Counted from the stretch's first letter, positions 1 to 10,143 are shown. The stretch: 64,000 nt of DNA from Cronobacter malonaticus LMG 23826 (GCF_001277215.2 NZ_CP013940.1:2852001-2916000); one strand, 5' to 3'. The notes: generated by a model from the letters alone, not told the origin. Numbers and translations: made by a program.

Positions 1-57
1 AGCAATCTCCCTTCAGTTTACCGGATTTTTCGCCGCCTGACGTGTTTGCCTCGCCAC

Positions 58-86
58 TGGTCACGAACCCGTCAAAGCATTACAAT
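58..86 (+). promoter_or_regulatory. Candidate sigma70 promoter of miaB
   Basis: A -35-like TGGTCA (58-63) lies 17 bp from a TACAAT -10 (81-86), about 44 bp before the miaB ATG. Each hexamer has two or fewer mismatches at its key positions. On the other strand GGGAGA (5-10) looks like a ribosome binding site running off the left edge. This suggests a divergent gene, ubiF in E. coli order, starting just outside the window. Confidence 0.4.
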
Positions 87-129
87 ACGCGGCCAAAATG
101 AGTGGCTTTAACTGAGCAATGGCAAGTCA

Positions 130-1554
130 ATGACAAAAAAACTCCATATTAAAACCTGGGGCTGTCAGATGAATGAGTACGATTCATCGAAGATGGCCGA
201 TCTGCTGGAAACCACGCACGGCTTTACGCTGACCGACGTGGCGGAAGAAGCAGATATTCTGCTGCTGAATACCTGCTCAATCCGCGAGAAGGCACAGGAG
301 AAGGTTTTCCATCAGTTAGGTCGCTGGAAAACGTTAAAGGAAAAGAACCCGGATGTGATTATCGGCGTGGGCGGCTGTGTGGCGTCTCAGGAAGGTGACC
401 ATATTCGCGATCGCGCCCGCTACGTCGACATCATTTTCGGCCCTCAGACCCTGCACCGCCTGCCGGAAATGATCAACCAGGTAAAAGGCACGCGCAGCCC
501 GGTTGTGGACATCAGCTTCCCGGAAATCGAAAAGTTCGATCGCCTGCCTGAGCCGCGCGCGGAAGGCCCGACGGCGTTCGTTTCCATCATGGAAGGCTGC
601 AACAAATACTGCACCTACTGCGTGGTTCCGTATACCCGCGGTGAAGAAGTGAGCCGTCCGAGCGATGACATCGTGCTGGAAATTGCCCAGCTCGCCGCCC
701 AGGGCGTGCGTGAAGTCAACCTGCTCGGCCAGAACGTGAACGCCTGGCGCGGTGAAAACTATGACGGCACCACTGGCACGTTCGCCGACCTGCTGCGTCT
801 GGTCGCGGCGATTGACGGCATTGACCGTATTCGCTTCACCACCAGCCACCCGATCGAATTTACCGATGACATCATCGAAGTCTATCGCGACACGCCGGAG
901 CTGGTGAGCTTCCTGCATCTGCCGGTACAGAGCGGCTCCGACCGCGTGCTGAACATGATGGGACGCACCCACACGGCGCTGGAATATAAAGCCATTATTC
1001 GCAAGCTGCGCGCCGCGCGCCCGGACATCCAGATTAGCTCCGACTTCATCGTCGGCTTCCCTGGCGAAACCCAGCAGGATTTCGAACAGACCATGAAGCT
1101 GATTGCCGAGGTGAATTTCGACATGAGCTACAGCTTTATTTTCTCCGCACGTCCGGGTACGCCTGCCGCCGACATGGTGGATGACGTGCCGGAAGAGGAG
1201 AAAAAGCAGCGTCTGTACATCCTTCAGGAGCGTATCAACCAGCAGGCGATGGCGTGGAGCCGCCGTATGCTCGGCACGACCCAGCGCATTCTGGTGGAGG
1301 GCACATCGCGTAAGAGCATCATGGAGCTTTCCGGGCGTACCGAAAACAACCGCGTGGTGAACTTCGAAGGCTCGCCGGATATGGTGGGTAAATTCGTCGA
1401 TGTGGAAATCACGGAAGTGTTCCCGAACTCGCTGCGCGGCAAGGTTATCCGCACCGAAGACGAGATGGGCCTGCGCGTGGTGGAATCGCCGGAATCGATC
1501 ATCGCCCGCACCCGCAAAGAAAACGAACTCGGCGTCGGGATTTTCCAGCCATAA
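130..1554 (+). CDS. miaB: tRNA-2-methylthio-N6-dimethylallyladenosine synthase MiaB
   Basis: MiaB is a radical-SAM methylthiotransferase. It converts i6A37 to ms2i6A37 in tRNAs that read UNN codons, using two [4Fe-4S] clusters. The 474 residues match the E. coli length. The N-terminal UPF0004 domain has Cys12, Cys49 and Cys83. The radical-SAM motif CNKYCTYC supplies Cys157, Cys161 and Cys164, and a C-terminal TRAM domain ends near residue 440. The ATG at 130 overlaps the stop of a four-codon reading frame (119-133), probably by chance. miaB is followed by its own terminator and then by ybeZ, as in E. coli. Confidence 0.97.
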   Translation: MTKKLHIKTWGCQMNEYDSSKMADLLETTHGFTLTDVAEEADILLLNTCSIREKAQEKVFHQLGRWKTLKEKNPDVIIGVGGCVASQEGDHIRDRARYVDIIFGPQTLHRLPEMINQVKGTRSPVVDISFPEIEKFDRLPEPRAEGPTAFVSIMEGCNKYCTYCVVPYTRGEEVSRPSDDIVLEIAQLAAQGVREVNLLGQNVNAWRGENYDGTTGTFADLLRLVAAIDGIDRIRFTTSHPIEFTDDIIEVYRDTPELVSFLHLPVQSGSDRVLNMMGRTHTALEYKAIIRKLRAARPDIQISSDFIVGFPGETQQDFEQTMKLIAEVNFDMSYSFIFSARPGTPAADMVDDVPEEEKKQRLYILQERINQQAMAWSRRMLGTTQRILVEGTSRKSIMELSGRTENNRVVNFEGSPDMVGKFVDVEITEVFPNSLRGKVIRTEDEMGLRVVESPESIIARTRKENELGVGIFQP

Positions 1555-1566
1555 TCTGCTCTCTCA

Positions 1567-1601
1567 CGTATGCCGCCCCGGCGCGGCATACGCTTATTTT
1601 T
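1567..1601 (+). terminator. Intrinsic terminator of miaB
   Basis: A perfect 10-bp stem, CGTATGCCGC paired with GCGGCATACG (1567-1576 / 1583-1592), encloses a CCCGGC loop. CTTATTTTT follows. It lies 12 bp after the miaB stop. Confidence 0.85.
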
Positions 1602-1613
1602 ACACCATCCGTG

Positions 1614-1640
1614 CTTGTATTCTGAAGGCGTCACCCAAAT
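1614..1640 (+). promoter_or_regulatory. Possible sigma32 promoter of the ybeZ operon
   Basis: CTTGTAT (1614-1620), a 13-bp spacer and CCCAAAT (1634-1640) resemble the heat-shock consensus CTTGAAA-N13/14-CCCCAT with two mismatches in each element. The E. coli ybeZYX operon is known to be heat inducible. The match alone is weak. Confidence 0.3.
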
Positions 1641-1758
1641 ATCCGGGTTGTCGCTTGCGCCTTTTTCCCTCGCCGTGAATAATTTCTCTCAGGCCCTGAG
1701 AAAATCAGCAGGCATTTTTACTCACCTTAACTGGCCCTGAGTGACCAAGAGGACAAGT

Positions 1759-2820
1759 TTGAATATCGAAACTCGTGAATTTACGCTGGAACCGGCAGAC
1801 AATGCCCGTCTGCTTAGCCTCTGTGGACCCTTTGATGACAACATCAAACAGCTTGAGCGCCGCCTCGGCATCGAAATCGCCCGTCGCGACAACCACTTTA
1901 AACTGACCGGCCGCACGATTTGCGTCAGCGCGGCAGCGGATATTCTGCGCCATCTGTACGTTGATACCGCCCCGATGCGCGGCGAAATCAAAGAGATCGA
2001 GCCGGAACAAATTCATCTGGCCATTAAAGAGTTTCGCGTGCTGGAGCAGAGCGCCGAAAGCGTGCCGGAGTATGGCAAAGCGGTCAATATCAAGACCAAA
2101 CGCGGCGTAATTAAACCGCGCACGCCAAACCAGGCGCAGTACATCGCGAATATTCTCGACCACGACATTACCTTCGGTATCGGCCCTGCCGGGACGGGTA
2201 AAACGTATCTCGCGGTCGCGGCCGCCGTGGACGCGCTGGAGCGCCAGGAGATTCGCCGTATTCTGCTGACCCGTCCGGCGGTGGAGGCTGGTGAAAAACT
2301 GGGCTTCCTGCCAGGCGATCTCAGCCAGAAAGTGGACCCCTACCTGCGCCCGCTCTATGACGCACTGTTCGAGATGCTCGGCTTCGAGCGCGTGGAAAAA
2401 CTGATGGAGCGCAACGTCATCGAAGTCGCGCCGCTGGCTTACATGCGCGGCCGTACGCTTAACGACGCGTTCATTATTCTCGATGAAAGTCAGAACACCA
2501 CCATCGAACAGATGAAAATGTTCCTGACCCGTATCGGCTTTAACTCCAAAGCGGTGATCACCGGCGACGTCACGCAGATTGACCTGCCGAGAAACCTGAA
2601 ATCCGGCCTGCGTCACGCTATCGAAGTGCTTTCGGAAGTCGAAGAGATCAGCTTTAACTTCTTCCACAGCGAAGACGTGGTGCGCCATCCGGTCGTCGCG
2701 CGCATCGTCACCGCGTATGAAGCGTGGGAAGAGGCTGACCAGAAACGCAAAGCCGAACAGGCCGCGGAACGTAAACGTGAAGCCCAGGCGCTGGCCGCCG
2801 GTGCGCAGGAGAGTAAATGA
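1759..2820 (+). CDS. ybeZ: PhoH-like ATPase YbeZ
   Basis: YbeZ is a cytoplasmic P-loop ATPase of the PhoH family. It works with the endoribonuclease YbeY in rRNA maturation and ribosome quality control. The Walker A motif GPAGTGKT is near residue 142 and the Walker B-like FIILDESQN is near residue 240. The acidic-basic C-terminus is typical. The frame is open from a GTG at 1741, but I chose TTG 1759: AGAGGA (1748-1753) sits five bases upstream, and the protein then begins [11 protein letters not shown], matching E. coli. This gives 353 residues. It overlaps ybeY by four bases, so translation is probably coupled. Confidence 0.9.
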   Translation: MNIETREFTLEPADNARLLSLCGPFDDNIKQLERRLGIEIARRDNHFKLTGRTICVSAAADILRHLYVDTAPMRGEIKEIEPEQIHLAIKEFRVLEQSAESVPEYGKAVNIKTKRGVIKPRTPNQAQYIANILDHDITFGIGPAGTGKTYLAVAAAVDALERQEIRRILLTRPAVEAGEKLGFLPGDLSQKVDPYLRPLYDALFEMLGFERVEKLMERNVIEVAPLAYMRGRTLNDAFIILDESQNTTIEQMKMFLTRIGFNSKAVITGDVTQIDLPRNLKSGLRHAIEVLSEVEEISFNFFHSEDVVRHPVVARIVTAYEAWEEADQKRKAEQAAERKREAQALAAGAQESK

Positions 2821-3284
2821 GTCAGGTCATTCTTGATTTGCAGATTGCCTGCGAAGACACCACCGGTTTGCCGGACGAGGCGCAGTTTCAGACATGGCTG
2901 AATGCCGTCGTGCCGCAGTTTCAGGAAGAATCAGAAGTCACGGTGCGTCTGGTGGATGAAGCGGAAAGCCACGACTTAAACCTGACTTATCGCGGTATGG
3001 ATAAACCGACCAACGTGCTGTCGTTCCCATTCGAAGCGCCGCCCGGCATCGACATGCCGCTGCTTGGCGATCTGATCATCTGTCGTCAGGTGGTCGAGCG
3101 CGAAGCGCGGGAACAGGAAAAGCCGCTGGACGCCCACTGGGCGCACATGGTGGTGCACGGCAGTCTGCATCTTCTGGGCTATGACCATATCGAGGATGAC
3201 GAAGCCGAAGAGATGGAAGGCATCGAAACCGAGATAATGCTTGCCCTGGGCTTTGACGATCCGTACATTGCCGAGAAAGCGTAA
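2817..3284 (+). CDS. ybeY: Endoribonuclease YbeY, rRNA maturation factor
   Basis: YbeY is a single-strand-specific metallo-endoribonuclease. It is needed for 16S rRNA 3'-end maturation and 70S ribosome quality control. The zinc motif [11 protein letters not shown], three histidines in H-x3-H-x5-H spacing, sits near residues 114-124 and is followed by the acidic stretch EDDEAEEME. The length of 155 residues is normal for the family. The ATG overlaps the ybeZ TGA as ATGA (2817-2820), the usual operon arrangement. Confidence 0.95.
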   Translation: MSQVILDLQIACEDTTGLPDEAQFQTWLNAVVPQFQEESEVTVRLVDEAESHDLNLTYRGMDKPTNVLSFPFEAPPGIDMPLLGDLIICRQVVEREAREQEKPLDAHWAHMVVHGSLHLLGYDHIEDDEAEEMEGIETEIMLALGFDDPYIAEKA

Positions 3285-3386
3285 TCTGTGCAGCAGCCCG
3301 CTGCCGCCAGTGATTTCTACCGCCGTGGCGTGAGTTTTCCGCCACGAGCGATACATAAACTAACATGAGAACCCTGAATTAACGCC

Positions 3387-4262
3387 ATGAGCGACGACAA
3401 CTCACACAGTAGCGACTCACTTAACAAAAAGGGATTTTTCTCCCTCCTCTTAAGCCAGCTGTTCCACGGTGAACCGAAAAACCGTGACGAACTGCTAGAG
3501 CTTATCCGTGATTCCGAGCAGAACGAGCTTATCGACCAGGATACGCGCGATATGCTTGAAGGGGTGATGGATATCGCCGATCAGCGCGTGCGCGACATCA
3601 TGATCCCCCGCTCCCAGATGGTTACCCTGAAACGCAACCAGAGCCTTGATGAATGTCTTGACGTCATTATCGAATCGGCGCATTCGCGTTTCCCGGTGAT
3701 TAGCGAAGACAAAGATCACATTGAAGGGATTTTGATGGCCAAGGATCTGCTGCCGTTTATGCGCAGCGATGCCGAAGCCTTCAGCATGGATAAAGTGCTG
3801 CGCCCGGCGGTTGTCGTGCCGGAAAGCAAACGGGTTGACCGGATGCTGAAAGAGTTCCGCTCCCAGCGTTATCACATGGCTATCGTGATTGACGAATTCG
3901 GCGGCGTATCCGGACTTGTGACTATCGAAGATATTCTTGAGCTCATCGTCGGCGAAATCGAAGATGAATACGACGACGAAGAAGATATCGATTTCCGTCA
4001 GCTCAGCCGCCACACCTGGACCGTGCGCGCGCTGGCGTCCATTGAAGATTTTAACGATACCTTCGGCACCCAGTTCAGCGATGAAGAAGTCGATACCATC
4101 GGCGGTCTGGTGATGCAGGCATTTGGCCACCTGCCTGCGCGAGGAGAGACCATCGACATCGATGGTTACCAGTTTAAAGTTGCCATGGCGGACAGCCGTC
4201 GTATTATCCAGGTCCACGTCAGAATGCCGGAAAACTCGCCGCAGCCTAAACTGGAAGACTAA
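3387..4262 (+). CDS. corC: CNNM/CorC family transporter-associated protein
   Basis: CorC (YbeX) is a soluble CBS-pair protein linked to magnesium and cobalt efflux together with CorA, and in recent work to ribosome metabolism. The two CBS domains span about residues 70-190. The C-terminal CorC/HlyC domain (about 205-285) includes [15 protein letters not shown]. It has 291 residues and no membrane segments. A 102-bp gap separates it from ybeY, and only four bases separate its stop from the lnt ATG, so the two are cotranscribed. Confidence 0.93.
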   Translation: MSDDNSHSSDSLNKKGFFSLLLSQLFHGEPKNRDELLELIRDSEQNELIDQDTRDMLEGVMDIADQRVRDIMIPRSQMVTLKRNQSLDECLDVIIESAHSRFPVISEDKDHIEGILMAKDLLPFMRSDAEAFSMDKVLRPAVVVPESKRVDRMLKEFRSQRYHMAIVIDEFGGVSGLVTIEDILELIVGEIEDEYDDEEDIDFRQLSRHTWTVRALASIEDFNDTFGTQFSDEEVDTIGGLVMQAFGHLPARGETIDIDGYQFKVAMADSRRIIQVHVRMPENSPQPKLED

Positions 4263-4266
4263 TGGA

Positions 4267-5808
4267 ATGGCTCTTGCCTCAATGATTGAACGCCAGCGCG
4301 TGCGTCTGCTGCTGGCGCTGCTTTTCGGTGCCAGCGGAACGCTGGCCTTTTCCCCTTACGATTTCTGGCCCGCCGCCCTCATTTCGCTGATGGGCTTACA
4401 AGGGCTTACGCTTAACCGCCGTCCGATGCAAAGCGCCTGGATTGGTTTCTTCTGGGGGCTTGGCCTGTTTGGCAGCGGCGTGAACTGGGTCTATGTCAGC
4501 ATCGCCCAGTTCGGCGGCATGCCGGGACCGGTCAACGTGGCGCTGGTCATCCTGCTTGCCGCGTATCTGTCGCTCTATACTGGTCTTTTCGCAGGCGTGC
4601 TGTCGCGCCTGTGGCCGAAAACCACCTGGCTGCGCATGGCGGTTGCCGCGCCCGTCGTCTGGCATCTCACCGAGTTTTTACGCGGCTGGGTGCTGACCGG
4701 CTTCCCGTGGCTGCAATTCGGCTACAGCCAGATAGACGGCCCGCTGAAAGGCCTGGCGCCTGTGATGGGCGTTGAGGCCATCACCTTTTTGCTGATGTCG
4801 GTGAGCGGCCTCCTGGTGCTGGCGATGGCGCATCGCGCCTGGAAGCCTACCGTCTGCGCGCTCGTGCTGTTCGCGCTGCCCTTCCCGCTGCGCTATATCC
4901 AGTGGGCTCAGCCGCATGCCGAACGCGCGGTAAACGTCGCGCTGGTGCAGGGCAATATTCCGCAGTCGATGAAGTGGGATGAGCGCGAGCTGATGAATAC
5001 GCTGCGGATTTATTTTAACGCCACGCGCGAGCAGCTCGGTAAAGCAGGGTTGATTATCTGGCCGGAATCCGCCATTCCCGATTTAGAGAGCAATCAGCAA
5101 CAGTTCCTGCACGATCTCGATACCGTGCTGCGCGATAACGACGCGACGCTGATTACCGGCGTGGTGGATGCGCGTCTTAACGAGAAAAACCGTTACGACA
5201 CCTACAACACCATCATTACGCTCGGCGCCGATACGCCGTACAGCTACAACTCTGCCAACCGCTACCATAAAAACCATCTGGTGCCGTTTGGCGAGTTCGT
5301 GCCGCTGGAATCGATCCTGCGCCCGCTCGCGCCGTTCTTCGATCTGCCGATGTCCTCTTTCAGCCGCGGCCCGTATATGCAGCCGCAGTTACAGGCGCAC
5401 GGCATGAAGCTCACGGCCGCTATTTGCTACGAAATTATTCTTGGCGAACAGGTGCGCGATAACTTCCGCCCGGATACCGATTTCCTGCTGACTATCTCGA
5501 ACGACGCCTGGTTTGGCCACTCTATCGGCCCGTGGCAGCACTTCCAGATGGCGCGCATGCGTGCGCTGGAGCTGGCGCGTCCGCTGCTGCGCAGCACCAA
5601 TAACGGCGTCACGGCGGTTATTGACGCTAACGGTAACGTTCAGTCGATCATCCCGCAGTTCACCCGCGAGGTGTTAAACGCCTCCGTTACGCCCACCAGC
5701 GGGCTGACGCCGTATGCCCGTTTTGGCAATGCCACTATCTGGATTATCGTCGCGCTGGGCGGTTTCGTCTCCGTGCTAATGAGCCTCGGCAGACGCAGAC
5801 GTTCGTAA
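4267..5808 (+). CDS. lnt: Apolipoprotein N-acyltransferase Lnt
   Basis: Lnt is an inner-membrane enzyme that transfers an acyl chain from phospholipid to the N-terminal cysteine of apolipoproteins, the last step of lipoprotein maturation. About six membrane helices precede a nitrilase-fold domain. The catalytic triad is visible as Glu267 (WPESA), Lys335 (HKNHLV) and Cys387 (AICYE). The frame extends upstream into corC, but the ATG at 4267 gives 513 residues and the usual [10 protein letters not shown] start. Substrates in this window include LptE and RlpA. Confidence 0.96.
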   Translation: MALASMIERQRVRLLLALLFGASGTLAFSPYDFWPAALISLMGLQGLTLNRRPMQSAWIGFFWGLGLFGSGVNWVYVSIAQFGGMPGPVNVALVILLAAYLSLYTGLFAGVLSRLWPKTTWLRMAVAAPVVWHLTEFLRGWVLTGFPWLQFGYSQIDGPLKGLAPVMGVEAITFLLMSVSGLLVLAMAHRAWKPTVCALVLFALPFPLRYIQWAQPHAERAVNVALVQGNIPQSMKWDERELMNTLRIYFNATREQLGKAGLIIWPESAIPDLESNQQQFLHDLDTVLRDNDATLITGVVDARLNEKNRYDTYNTIITLGADTPYSYNSANRYHKNHLVPFGEFVPLESILRPLAPFFDLPMSSFSRGPYMQPQLQAHGMKLTAAICYEIILGEQVRDNFRPDTDFLLTISNDAWFGHSIGPWQHFQMARMRALELARPLLRSTNNGVTAVIDANGNVQSIIPQFTREVLNASVTPTSGLTPYARFGNATIWIIVALGGFVSVLMSLGRRRRS

Positions 5809-5828
5809 ACTGCCGTTACATTGCCGCT

Positions 5829-5860
5829 AAAAAGGTCAGCTATGCTGGCCTTTTTCTTTT
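5829..5860 (+). terminator. Intrinsic terminator of the ybeZ-ybeY-corC-lnt operon
   Basis: AAAAAGGTCAGC and GCTGGCCTTTTT form a 12-bp stem with one G-U pair around a short loop. It ends in TTTTTCTTTT and lies 20 bp after lnt. Confidence 0.88.
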
Positions 5861-5861
5861 C

Positions 5862-5877
5862 TGGCACACCCTTTGCT
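5862..5877 (+). promoter_or_regulatory. Sigma54 (-24/-12) promoter upstream of gltI
   Basis: TGGCACACCCTTTGCT fits the sigma54 consensus TGGCACRNNNNTTGCW at every defined position, with 10 bp between the GG (5863-5864) and GC (5875-5876) elements. E. coli gltIJKL (ybeJ-gltJKL) is a known member of the nitrogen (Ntr) regulon. The predicted start near 5889 gives a leader of about 283 nt. Confidence 0.7.
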
Positions 5878-5956
5878 TTACTTAACCCAATGATTTAGCT
5901 GAAACGCCCTGTCGGGCGGCGCAGGCGTGTTATATGCACCAGCAGCGATCTTTTGC

Positions 5957-6002
5957 GGCACCACTTTAGTGCAACACCGCATTTTTGCCTCCAAATGGTG
6001 CG
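5957..6002 (+). promoter_or_regulatory. Two NtrC-like sites downstream of the sigma54 promoter
   Basis: GGCACCACTTTAGTGCA (5957-5973) matches TGCACCA-N3-TGGTGCA with two half-site differences. TGCCTCCAAATGGTGCG (5986-6002) has a good right half only. Their centres are 29 bp apart. Being downstream of the promoter is unusual for enhancers, so this is a proposal only. Confidence 0.35.
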
Positions 6003-6106
6003 GCGCGCTTCGCAAAAATAAACAAATTCACAGCAAATTATTTACATCCAGCCAGGCTAAATGGTACCAACACGGTACTAACGCTGCTGGCGGGACGGCA
6101 GGATAT

Positions 6107-6127
6107 AACAACACACACATTCACAAT
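6107..6127 (+). promoter_or_regulatory. CA-rich GcvB target site in the gltI leader
   Basis: A stretch of alternating A and C, core AACAACACACACATTCACAA, lies 45-65 nt before the gltI ATG. In E. coli and Salmonella the small RNA GcvB represses gltI through its GU-rich R1 segment, which pairs with a C/A-rich element at about this distance. That element also enhances translation. Confidence 0.6.
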
Positions 6128-6171
6128 TGGGTATCAATGGCGTTTCTGGCGCCACGATAAAGGAGTTGGAT

Positions 6172-7077
6172 ATGCAGTTACATAAACTGACCGCAGCAAT
6201 GCTGGTAATGGGCCTGAGCGCAGGCCTGGCCCATGCGGAAGACGCAAGCAGCGGTCAAAGCACGCTGGATAAAATCAAAGCGAACGGCGTTATCGTTGTC
6301 GGTCATCGCGAATCCTCTGTTCCTTTCTCCTATTACGACAACCAGCAAAAAGTGGTCGGCTATTCGCAGGATTACTCCAACGCTATCGTTGAAGCCGTGA
6401 AGAAACAGCTCAACAAACCGGACCTGCAGGTCAAAATGATCCCGATTACCTCGCAGAACCGTATCCCGCTGCTGCAAAACGGCACATTCGATTTCGAATG
6501 CGGCTCCACCACGAATAACCTGGAGCGCCAGAAACAGGCCGCGTTCTCTGACACCATTTTCGTCGTGGGCACTCGCCTGCTGGTGAAAAAAGGCGGCCCG
6601 ATTAAAGATTTCCCGGATCTGAAAGGCAAAGCGGTCGTCGTGACTTCCGGCACCACTTCAGAAGTGCTGCTGCATAAGCTGAACGACGAGAAGAAAATGG
6701 ATATGCGCATCATCAGCGCCAAAGATCACGGCGACTCTTTCCGTACCCTGGAAAGCGGCCGCGCGGTGGCGTTTATGATGGATGACGCCCTGCTGGCTGG
6801 CGAACGCGCGAAAGCGAAGAAACCGGATAACTGGGAAATCGTCGGCACGCCGCAGTCCAAAGAAGCCTACGGCTGCATGCTGCGTAAAGGCGATGAGTCT
6901 TTCAAAAAGCTGGTAGACGATACCATTGCCAAAGCACAGACCTCTGGCGACGCAGAGAAATGGTTTGATAAATGGTTTAAAAATCCGATCCCACCGAAAA
7001 ACCTTAACCTGAACTTTGAGCTTTCCGACGACATGAAAGCCCTGTTCAAAGAGCCTAACGATAAAGCGCTTAACTAA
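6172..7077 (+). CDS. gltI: Glutamate/aspartate ABC transporter periplasmic binding protein GltI
   Basis: GltI is the periplasmic receptor for L-glutamate and L-aspartate feeding the GltJKL importer. A signal peptide of about 22 residues ends at AHA. The rest is a family 3 solute-binding fold with residues such as SVPFSYYD and ECGSTTNN. The start is ATG 6172, which has AAGGAG (6160-6165) seven bases before it; the frame stays open to 6127 without a good start. Its 301 residues match E. coli. Control probably combines the sigma54 promoter and GcvB upstream, with SroC made from the gltI-gltJ spacer. Confidence 0.95.
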   Translation: MQLHKLTAAMLVMGLSAGLAHAEDASSGQSTLDKIKANGVIVVGHRESSVPFSYYDNQQKVVGYSQDYSNAIVEAVKKQLNKPDLQVKMIPITSQNRIPLLQNGTFDFECGSTTNNLERQKQAAFSDTIFVVGTRLLVKKGGPIKDFPDLKGKAVVVTSGTTSEVLLHKLNDEKKMDMRIISAKDHGDSFRTLESGRAVAFMMDDALLAGERAKAKKPDNWEIVGTPQSKEAYGCMLRKGDESFKKLVDDTIAKAQTSGDAEKWFDKWFKNPIPPKNLNLNFELSDDMKALFKEPNDKALN

Positions 7078-7080
7078 TTA

Positions 7081-7230
7081 CAACCATTAAGGGGCGGGTC
7101 ACCCTGCCCTCATGATTGAAGAAGCAAGCCCGGACAGACTATACGCCGGTTGGCCGTTCCCCAACCGGCGCGAACAGAGAGGCTTCTCATCAATCTTAGG
7201 GGGTAGCGCTGCTACCCTTCTTTTTTTTCG
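7081..7230 (+). ncRNA. sroC: SroC-like small RNA in the gltI-gltJ spacer
   Basis: In E. coli and Salmonella the spacer between gltI and gltJ yields SroC, a processed 3'-fragment that acts as a sponge for GcvB and closes a feed-forward loop. Here the 162-bp spacer has the same position and ends in a strong terminator (7199-7230). An internal inverted repeat pairs CGCCGGTTGG with CCAACCGGCG. Identification rests on position, length and structure, not on an alignment, and the 5' end is approximate. Confidence 0.6.
7199..7230 (+). terminator. Intercistronic terminator between gltI and gltJ
   Basis: GGGTAGC and GCTACCC (7201-7217) flank a tiny GCT-type loop. TTCTTTTTTTT follows. It would end most gltI transcripts and form the 3' end of SroC, with partial read-through into gltJKL. 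That explains a higher level of the binding protein. Confidence 0.8.
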
Positions 7231-7239
7231 GAGTACGTT

Positions 7240-7980
7240 ATGTCTATAGACTGGAACTGGGGCATCTTCCTGCAGGATGCGCCGTTCGGCAACACCACCT
7301 ACTTAGGCTGGCTATGGAGTGGCTTCCAGGTGACCGTCGCGCTGTCGATAAGCGCCTGGATAATCGCCTTCCTCGTTGGTTCCCTGTTCGGCATTTTGCG
7401 CACCGTACCGAACCGTTTTCTCTCCGGGATCGGCACCTGCTACGTCGAGCTTTTCCGTAACGTTCCGCTGATCGTTCAGTTCTTTACCTGGTATCTGGTC
7501 GTGCCGGAGCTGCTGCCGGAAAACCTCGGCATGTGGTTTAAAGCGGAGCTCGATCCGAACGTGCAGTTTTTCCTCTCCTCAATGATCTGCCTGGGGCTCT
7601 TTACCGCCGCCCGCGTCTGCGAGCAGGTACGCGCTGCTATCCAGTCGCTGCCGCGCGGCCAGAAAAACGCCGGCCTCGCGATGGGGCTGACGCTGCCGCA
7701 AACCTACCGCTATGTGCTGCTGCCAAACGCCTACCGCGTGATTGTGCCGCCAATGACCTCAGAGATGATGAACCTGGTGAAAAACTCGGCCATCGCCTCA
7801 ACCATCGGTCTGGTGGACATGGCAGCGCAGGCAGGCAAACTGCTCGACTATTCCGCGCACGCCTGGGAGTCTTTTACGGCCATTACCCTCGCTTATGTCT
7901 TTATCAACGCGGTCATTATGCTGGTGATGAATCTGGTGGAACGTAAGGTTCGCCTGCCGGGTAATATGGGGAGCAAGTAA
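7240..7980 (+). CDS. gltJ: Glutamate/aspartate ABC transporter permease GltJ
   Basis: GltJ is one of the two HisM-type inner-membrane permeases of the glutamate/aspartate importer. Its 246 residues contain about five membrane helices. The EAA-like loop that contacts the ATPase reads [22 protein letters not shown]. The ATG follows TTCGGAG (7227-7233). The stop overlaps the gltK start by one base (TAATG at 7978-7982). Confidence 0.95.
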   Translation: MSIDWNWGIFLQDAPFGNTTYLGWLWSGFQVTVALSISAWIIAFLVGSLFGILRTVPNRFLSGIGTCYVELFRNVPLIVQFFTWYLVVPELLPENLGMWFKAELDPNVQFFLSSMICLGLFTAARVCEQVRAAIQSLPRGQKNAGLAMGLTLPQTYRYVLLPNAYRVIVPPMTSEMMNLVKNSAIASTIGLVDMAAQAGKLLDYSAHAWESFTAITLAYVFINAVIMLVMNLVERKVRLPGNMGSK

Positions 7981-8654
7981 TGTACGAATTTGACTGGAGC
8001 TCCATTGTTCCCTCCATGCCTTATCTGCTGGCGGGCCTGGTTATTACCTTAAAAATCACCGTTACCGCCGTCATCTTCGGTATCGTCTGGGGTACGCTGC
8101 TGGCCGTGATGCGGCTTTCCGCATTTAAGCCGCTGGCCTGGTTTGCCACCGCCTACGTAAACGTGTTTCGCTCCATTCCGCTGGTCATGGTGCTGCTGTG
8201 GTTTTACCTGATTGTGCCGGGGATTTTGCAGGATGTGCTGGGCATCTCGCCGAAAACTGACATCCGTTTGATCTCCGCGATGGTGGCGTTCTCGATGTTT
8301 GAAGCCGCCTATTATTCGGAGATTATCCGCGCCGGTATTCAGAGCATCTCCCGCGGCCAGTCGAGCGCCGCGCTGGCGCTCGGGATGACGCACTGGCAAT
8401 CCATGAAGCTGATTATCCTGCCGCAGGCGTTTCGCGCCATGGTCCCGCTGCTGCTCACTCAGGGCATCGTGCTGTTCCAGGATACCTCGCTCGTTTATGT
8501 GCTGAGCCTTGCGGATTTCTTCCGCACCGCGTCCACCATCGGCGAGCGCGACGGCACACAGGTAGAGATGATCCTGTTTGCAGGCGCCGTTTATTTTGTC
8601 ATTAGTTTAAGTGCATCGCTGTTGGTCAGCTGGCTGAAGAAAAGGACTGTATAA
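7980..8654 (+). CDS. gltK: Glutamate/aspartate ABC transporter permease GltK
   Basis: GltK is the second permease subunit, 224 residues with five predicted helices. The coupling loop is [20 protein letters not shown]. It pairs with GltJ to form the channel energised by GltL. Start and stop both overlap neighbours by one base, showing tight operon organisation. Confidence 0.95.
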   Translation: MYEFDWSSIVPSMPYLLAGLVITLKITVTAVIFGIVWGTLLAVMRLSAFKPLAWFATAYVNVFRSIPLVMVLLWFYLIVPGILQDVLGISPKTDIRLISAMVAFSMFEAAYYSEIIRAGIQSISRGQSSAALALGMTHWQSMKLIILPQAFRAMVPLLLTQGIVLFQDTSLVYVLSLADFFRTASTIGERDGTQVEMILFAGAVYFVISLSASLLVSWLKKRTV

Positions 8655-9379
8655 TGATTACCCTGAAAAACGTTTCAAAATGGTATGGTCACTTTCAGGT
8701 GCTTACCGACTGCTCCACGGCCGTGAAAAAAGGCGAAGTCGTGGTGGTGTGCGGCCCTTCCGGCTCCGGCAAATCGACGCTGATTAAAACCGTCAATGGC
8801 CTTGAACCTGTTCAGCAGGGCGAAATCGTCGTCAACGGCACCAGGGTGAACGACAAAAAAACCAATCTGGCGCAGCTTCGCTCACACGTCGGCATGGTAT
8901 TCCAGCACTTCGAGCTGTTCCCGCATCTCTCCATTATCGAAAACCTGACGCTCGCGCAGGTCAAAGTGCTCAAGCGCGACAAAGCCGCCGCCCGTGAAAA
9001 GGGGCTAAAGTTGCTGGAGCGCGTCGGGCTGTCCGCGCACGCCAATAAATATCCGGCGCAGCTTTCCGGCGGCCAGCAGCAGCGTGTGGCGATTGCCCGC
9101 GCGCTGTGCATGGACCCGGTTGCGATGCTGTTTGACGAACCCACTTCCGCGCTCGATCCGGAAATGATCAATGAAGTGCTGGACGTGATGGTCGAGCTGG
9201 CGCAGGAAGGGATGACGATGATGGTGGTGACGCACGAAATGGGCTTTGCGCGTAAAGTGGCGCACCGCGTTATTTTTATGGATGAAGGCAAGATTGTGGA
9301 AGACTCGCCGAAAGAAGAGTTCTTCGCGAACCCGAAATCGGAACGCGCGAAAGACTTCCTCGCGAAAATCCTCCACTAA
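8654..9379 (+). CDS. gltL: Glutamate/aspartate ABC transporter ATP-binding protein GltL
   Basis: GltL is the ATPase of the importer and belongs to the GlnQ-type polar amino-acid family. Walker [10 protein letters not shown] is near residues 35-43, the Q-loop lies in VFQHFE, the signature is LSGGQQQR near 135, Walker B is [12 protein letters not shown], and the H-loop is in VVTHEM. The 241 residues match E. coli. It is the last gene of the operon and is followed by a shared terminator. Confidence 0.96.
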   Translation: MITLKNVSKWYGHFQVLTDCSTAVKKGEVVVVCGPSGSGKSTLIKTVNGLEPVQQGEIVVNGTRVNDKKTNLAQLRSHVGMVFQHFELFPHLSIIENLTLAQVKVLKRDKAAAREKGLKLLERVGLSAHANKYPAQLSGGQQQRVAIARALCMDPVAMLFDEPTSALDPEMINEVLDVMVELAQEGMTMMVVTHEMGFARKVAHRVIFMDEGKIVEDSPKEEFFANPKSERAKDFLAKILH

Positions 9380-9396
9380 CTATTATTGCCAAAAAT

Positions 9397-9422
9397 AATG
9401 CGCGGGTTCAGGCCCGCGCATT
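9397..9422. terminator. Bidirectional terminator between gltL and ybeL
   Basis: AATGCGCGGG and CCCGCGCATT form a perfect 10-bp stem around a six-base loop between convergent genes. The right-hand T-run is weak. On the minus strand the flanking A-rich stretch (9391-9398) supplies TTATTTTT for ybeL. Confidence 0.75.
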
Positions 9423-9433
9423 CATATTGTCTG

Positions 9434-9916
9434 TTACGGCTCGAACGGCCGACGCTGGAACTGGTTATGGCCGCATTTGGGGCAGACCGGCAGCACTTCC
9501 GGGGTGTAAAAAGCGAGATGGTGATGGCAGTTTTCACACACCAGATTGCCAAGCCCCACCACCTCGCCGCTGTGATAGACGCCGTGATGGTTAAGATCCT
9601 GGAACACTTCGCGCCACTCCAGCTGGGTTTTATCGGTGATATCCGCCAGCCCCTGCCAGACGCTCTCTTTGATTACCCGTAAAAAGACGCTGTCTGTCAG
9701 TTCTTCCTGACTTTCCTGATAGCTGCGGGCGAACTCTTCCAGATCGCGCCGCACCGCGCGGGTGACTTCCTCTTCTTCCGTGCGGGTAAGCTCGCCGGTG
9801 CGGGCAATATGCCGTCTCGCACTCTCCACCAGCGCATCGATATCCCGCTCCCCGTTGCGGACGCGTTCGGTGAGCGAGGCCACCAGTTCACGGTAATATT
9901 GCGCAACCTTGTTCAT
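9434..9916 (-). CDS. ybeL: DUF1451 zinc-ribbon protein YbeL
   Basis: YbeL is a conserved enterobacterial protein without an assigned biochemical role. An N-terminal helical region (about residues 1-90, rich in E and R) precedes a C-terminal zinc ribbon with CENCHHHL and CPKCGHNQF, that is, two CxxC pairs. It has 160 residues, as in E. coli. The start ATG at 9916 has an AGGAGG-type site just upstream (AGGAGGAAAAGGCG on the minus strand); the longer frame to 10009 lacks support. It converges on gltL. Confidence 0.93.
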   Translation of the reverse strand: MNKVAQYYRELVASLTERVRNGERDIDALVESARRHIARTGELTRTEEEEVTRAVRRDLEEFARSYQESQEELTDSVFLRVIKESVWQGLADITDKTQLEWREVFQDLNHHGVYHSGEVVGLGNLVCENCHHHLAFYTPEVLPVCPKCGHNQFQRRPFEP

Positions 9917-10143
9917 CGCCTTTTCCTCCTGGATGGGTAACCTCTTCTTATTGTAGACGTTAATCCCGCAGCGCTTTGCCAGCCAGCGCACAGCGCCGTG
10001 TAAAATCACGTATTTCCTTATTCACGCCCCCTCCGCTGAAAGGCTGTTGTGCGGCGGTCGAATCGGCTATGCTATGCGGATCTGAAATAACACACGTTAA
10101 GGCTACATTTGTAGCTGTATTGAAAACAGGACTACTGGCTGCC

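Noticed and set aside
119..133. Four-codon reading frame overlapping the miaB start
   Set aside because: Too short to judge, no ribosome site; probably chance.
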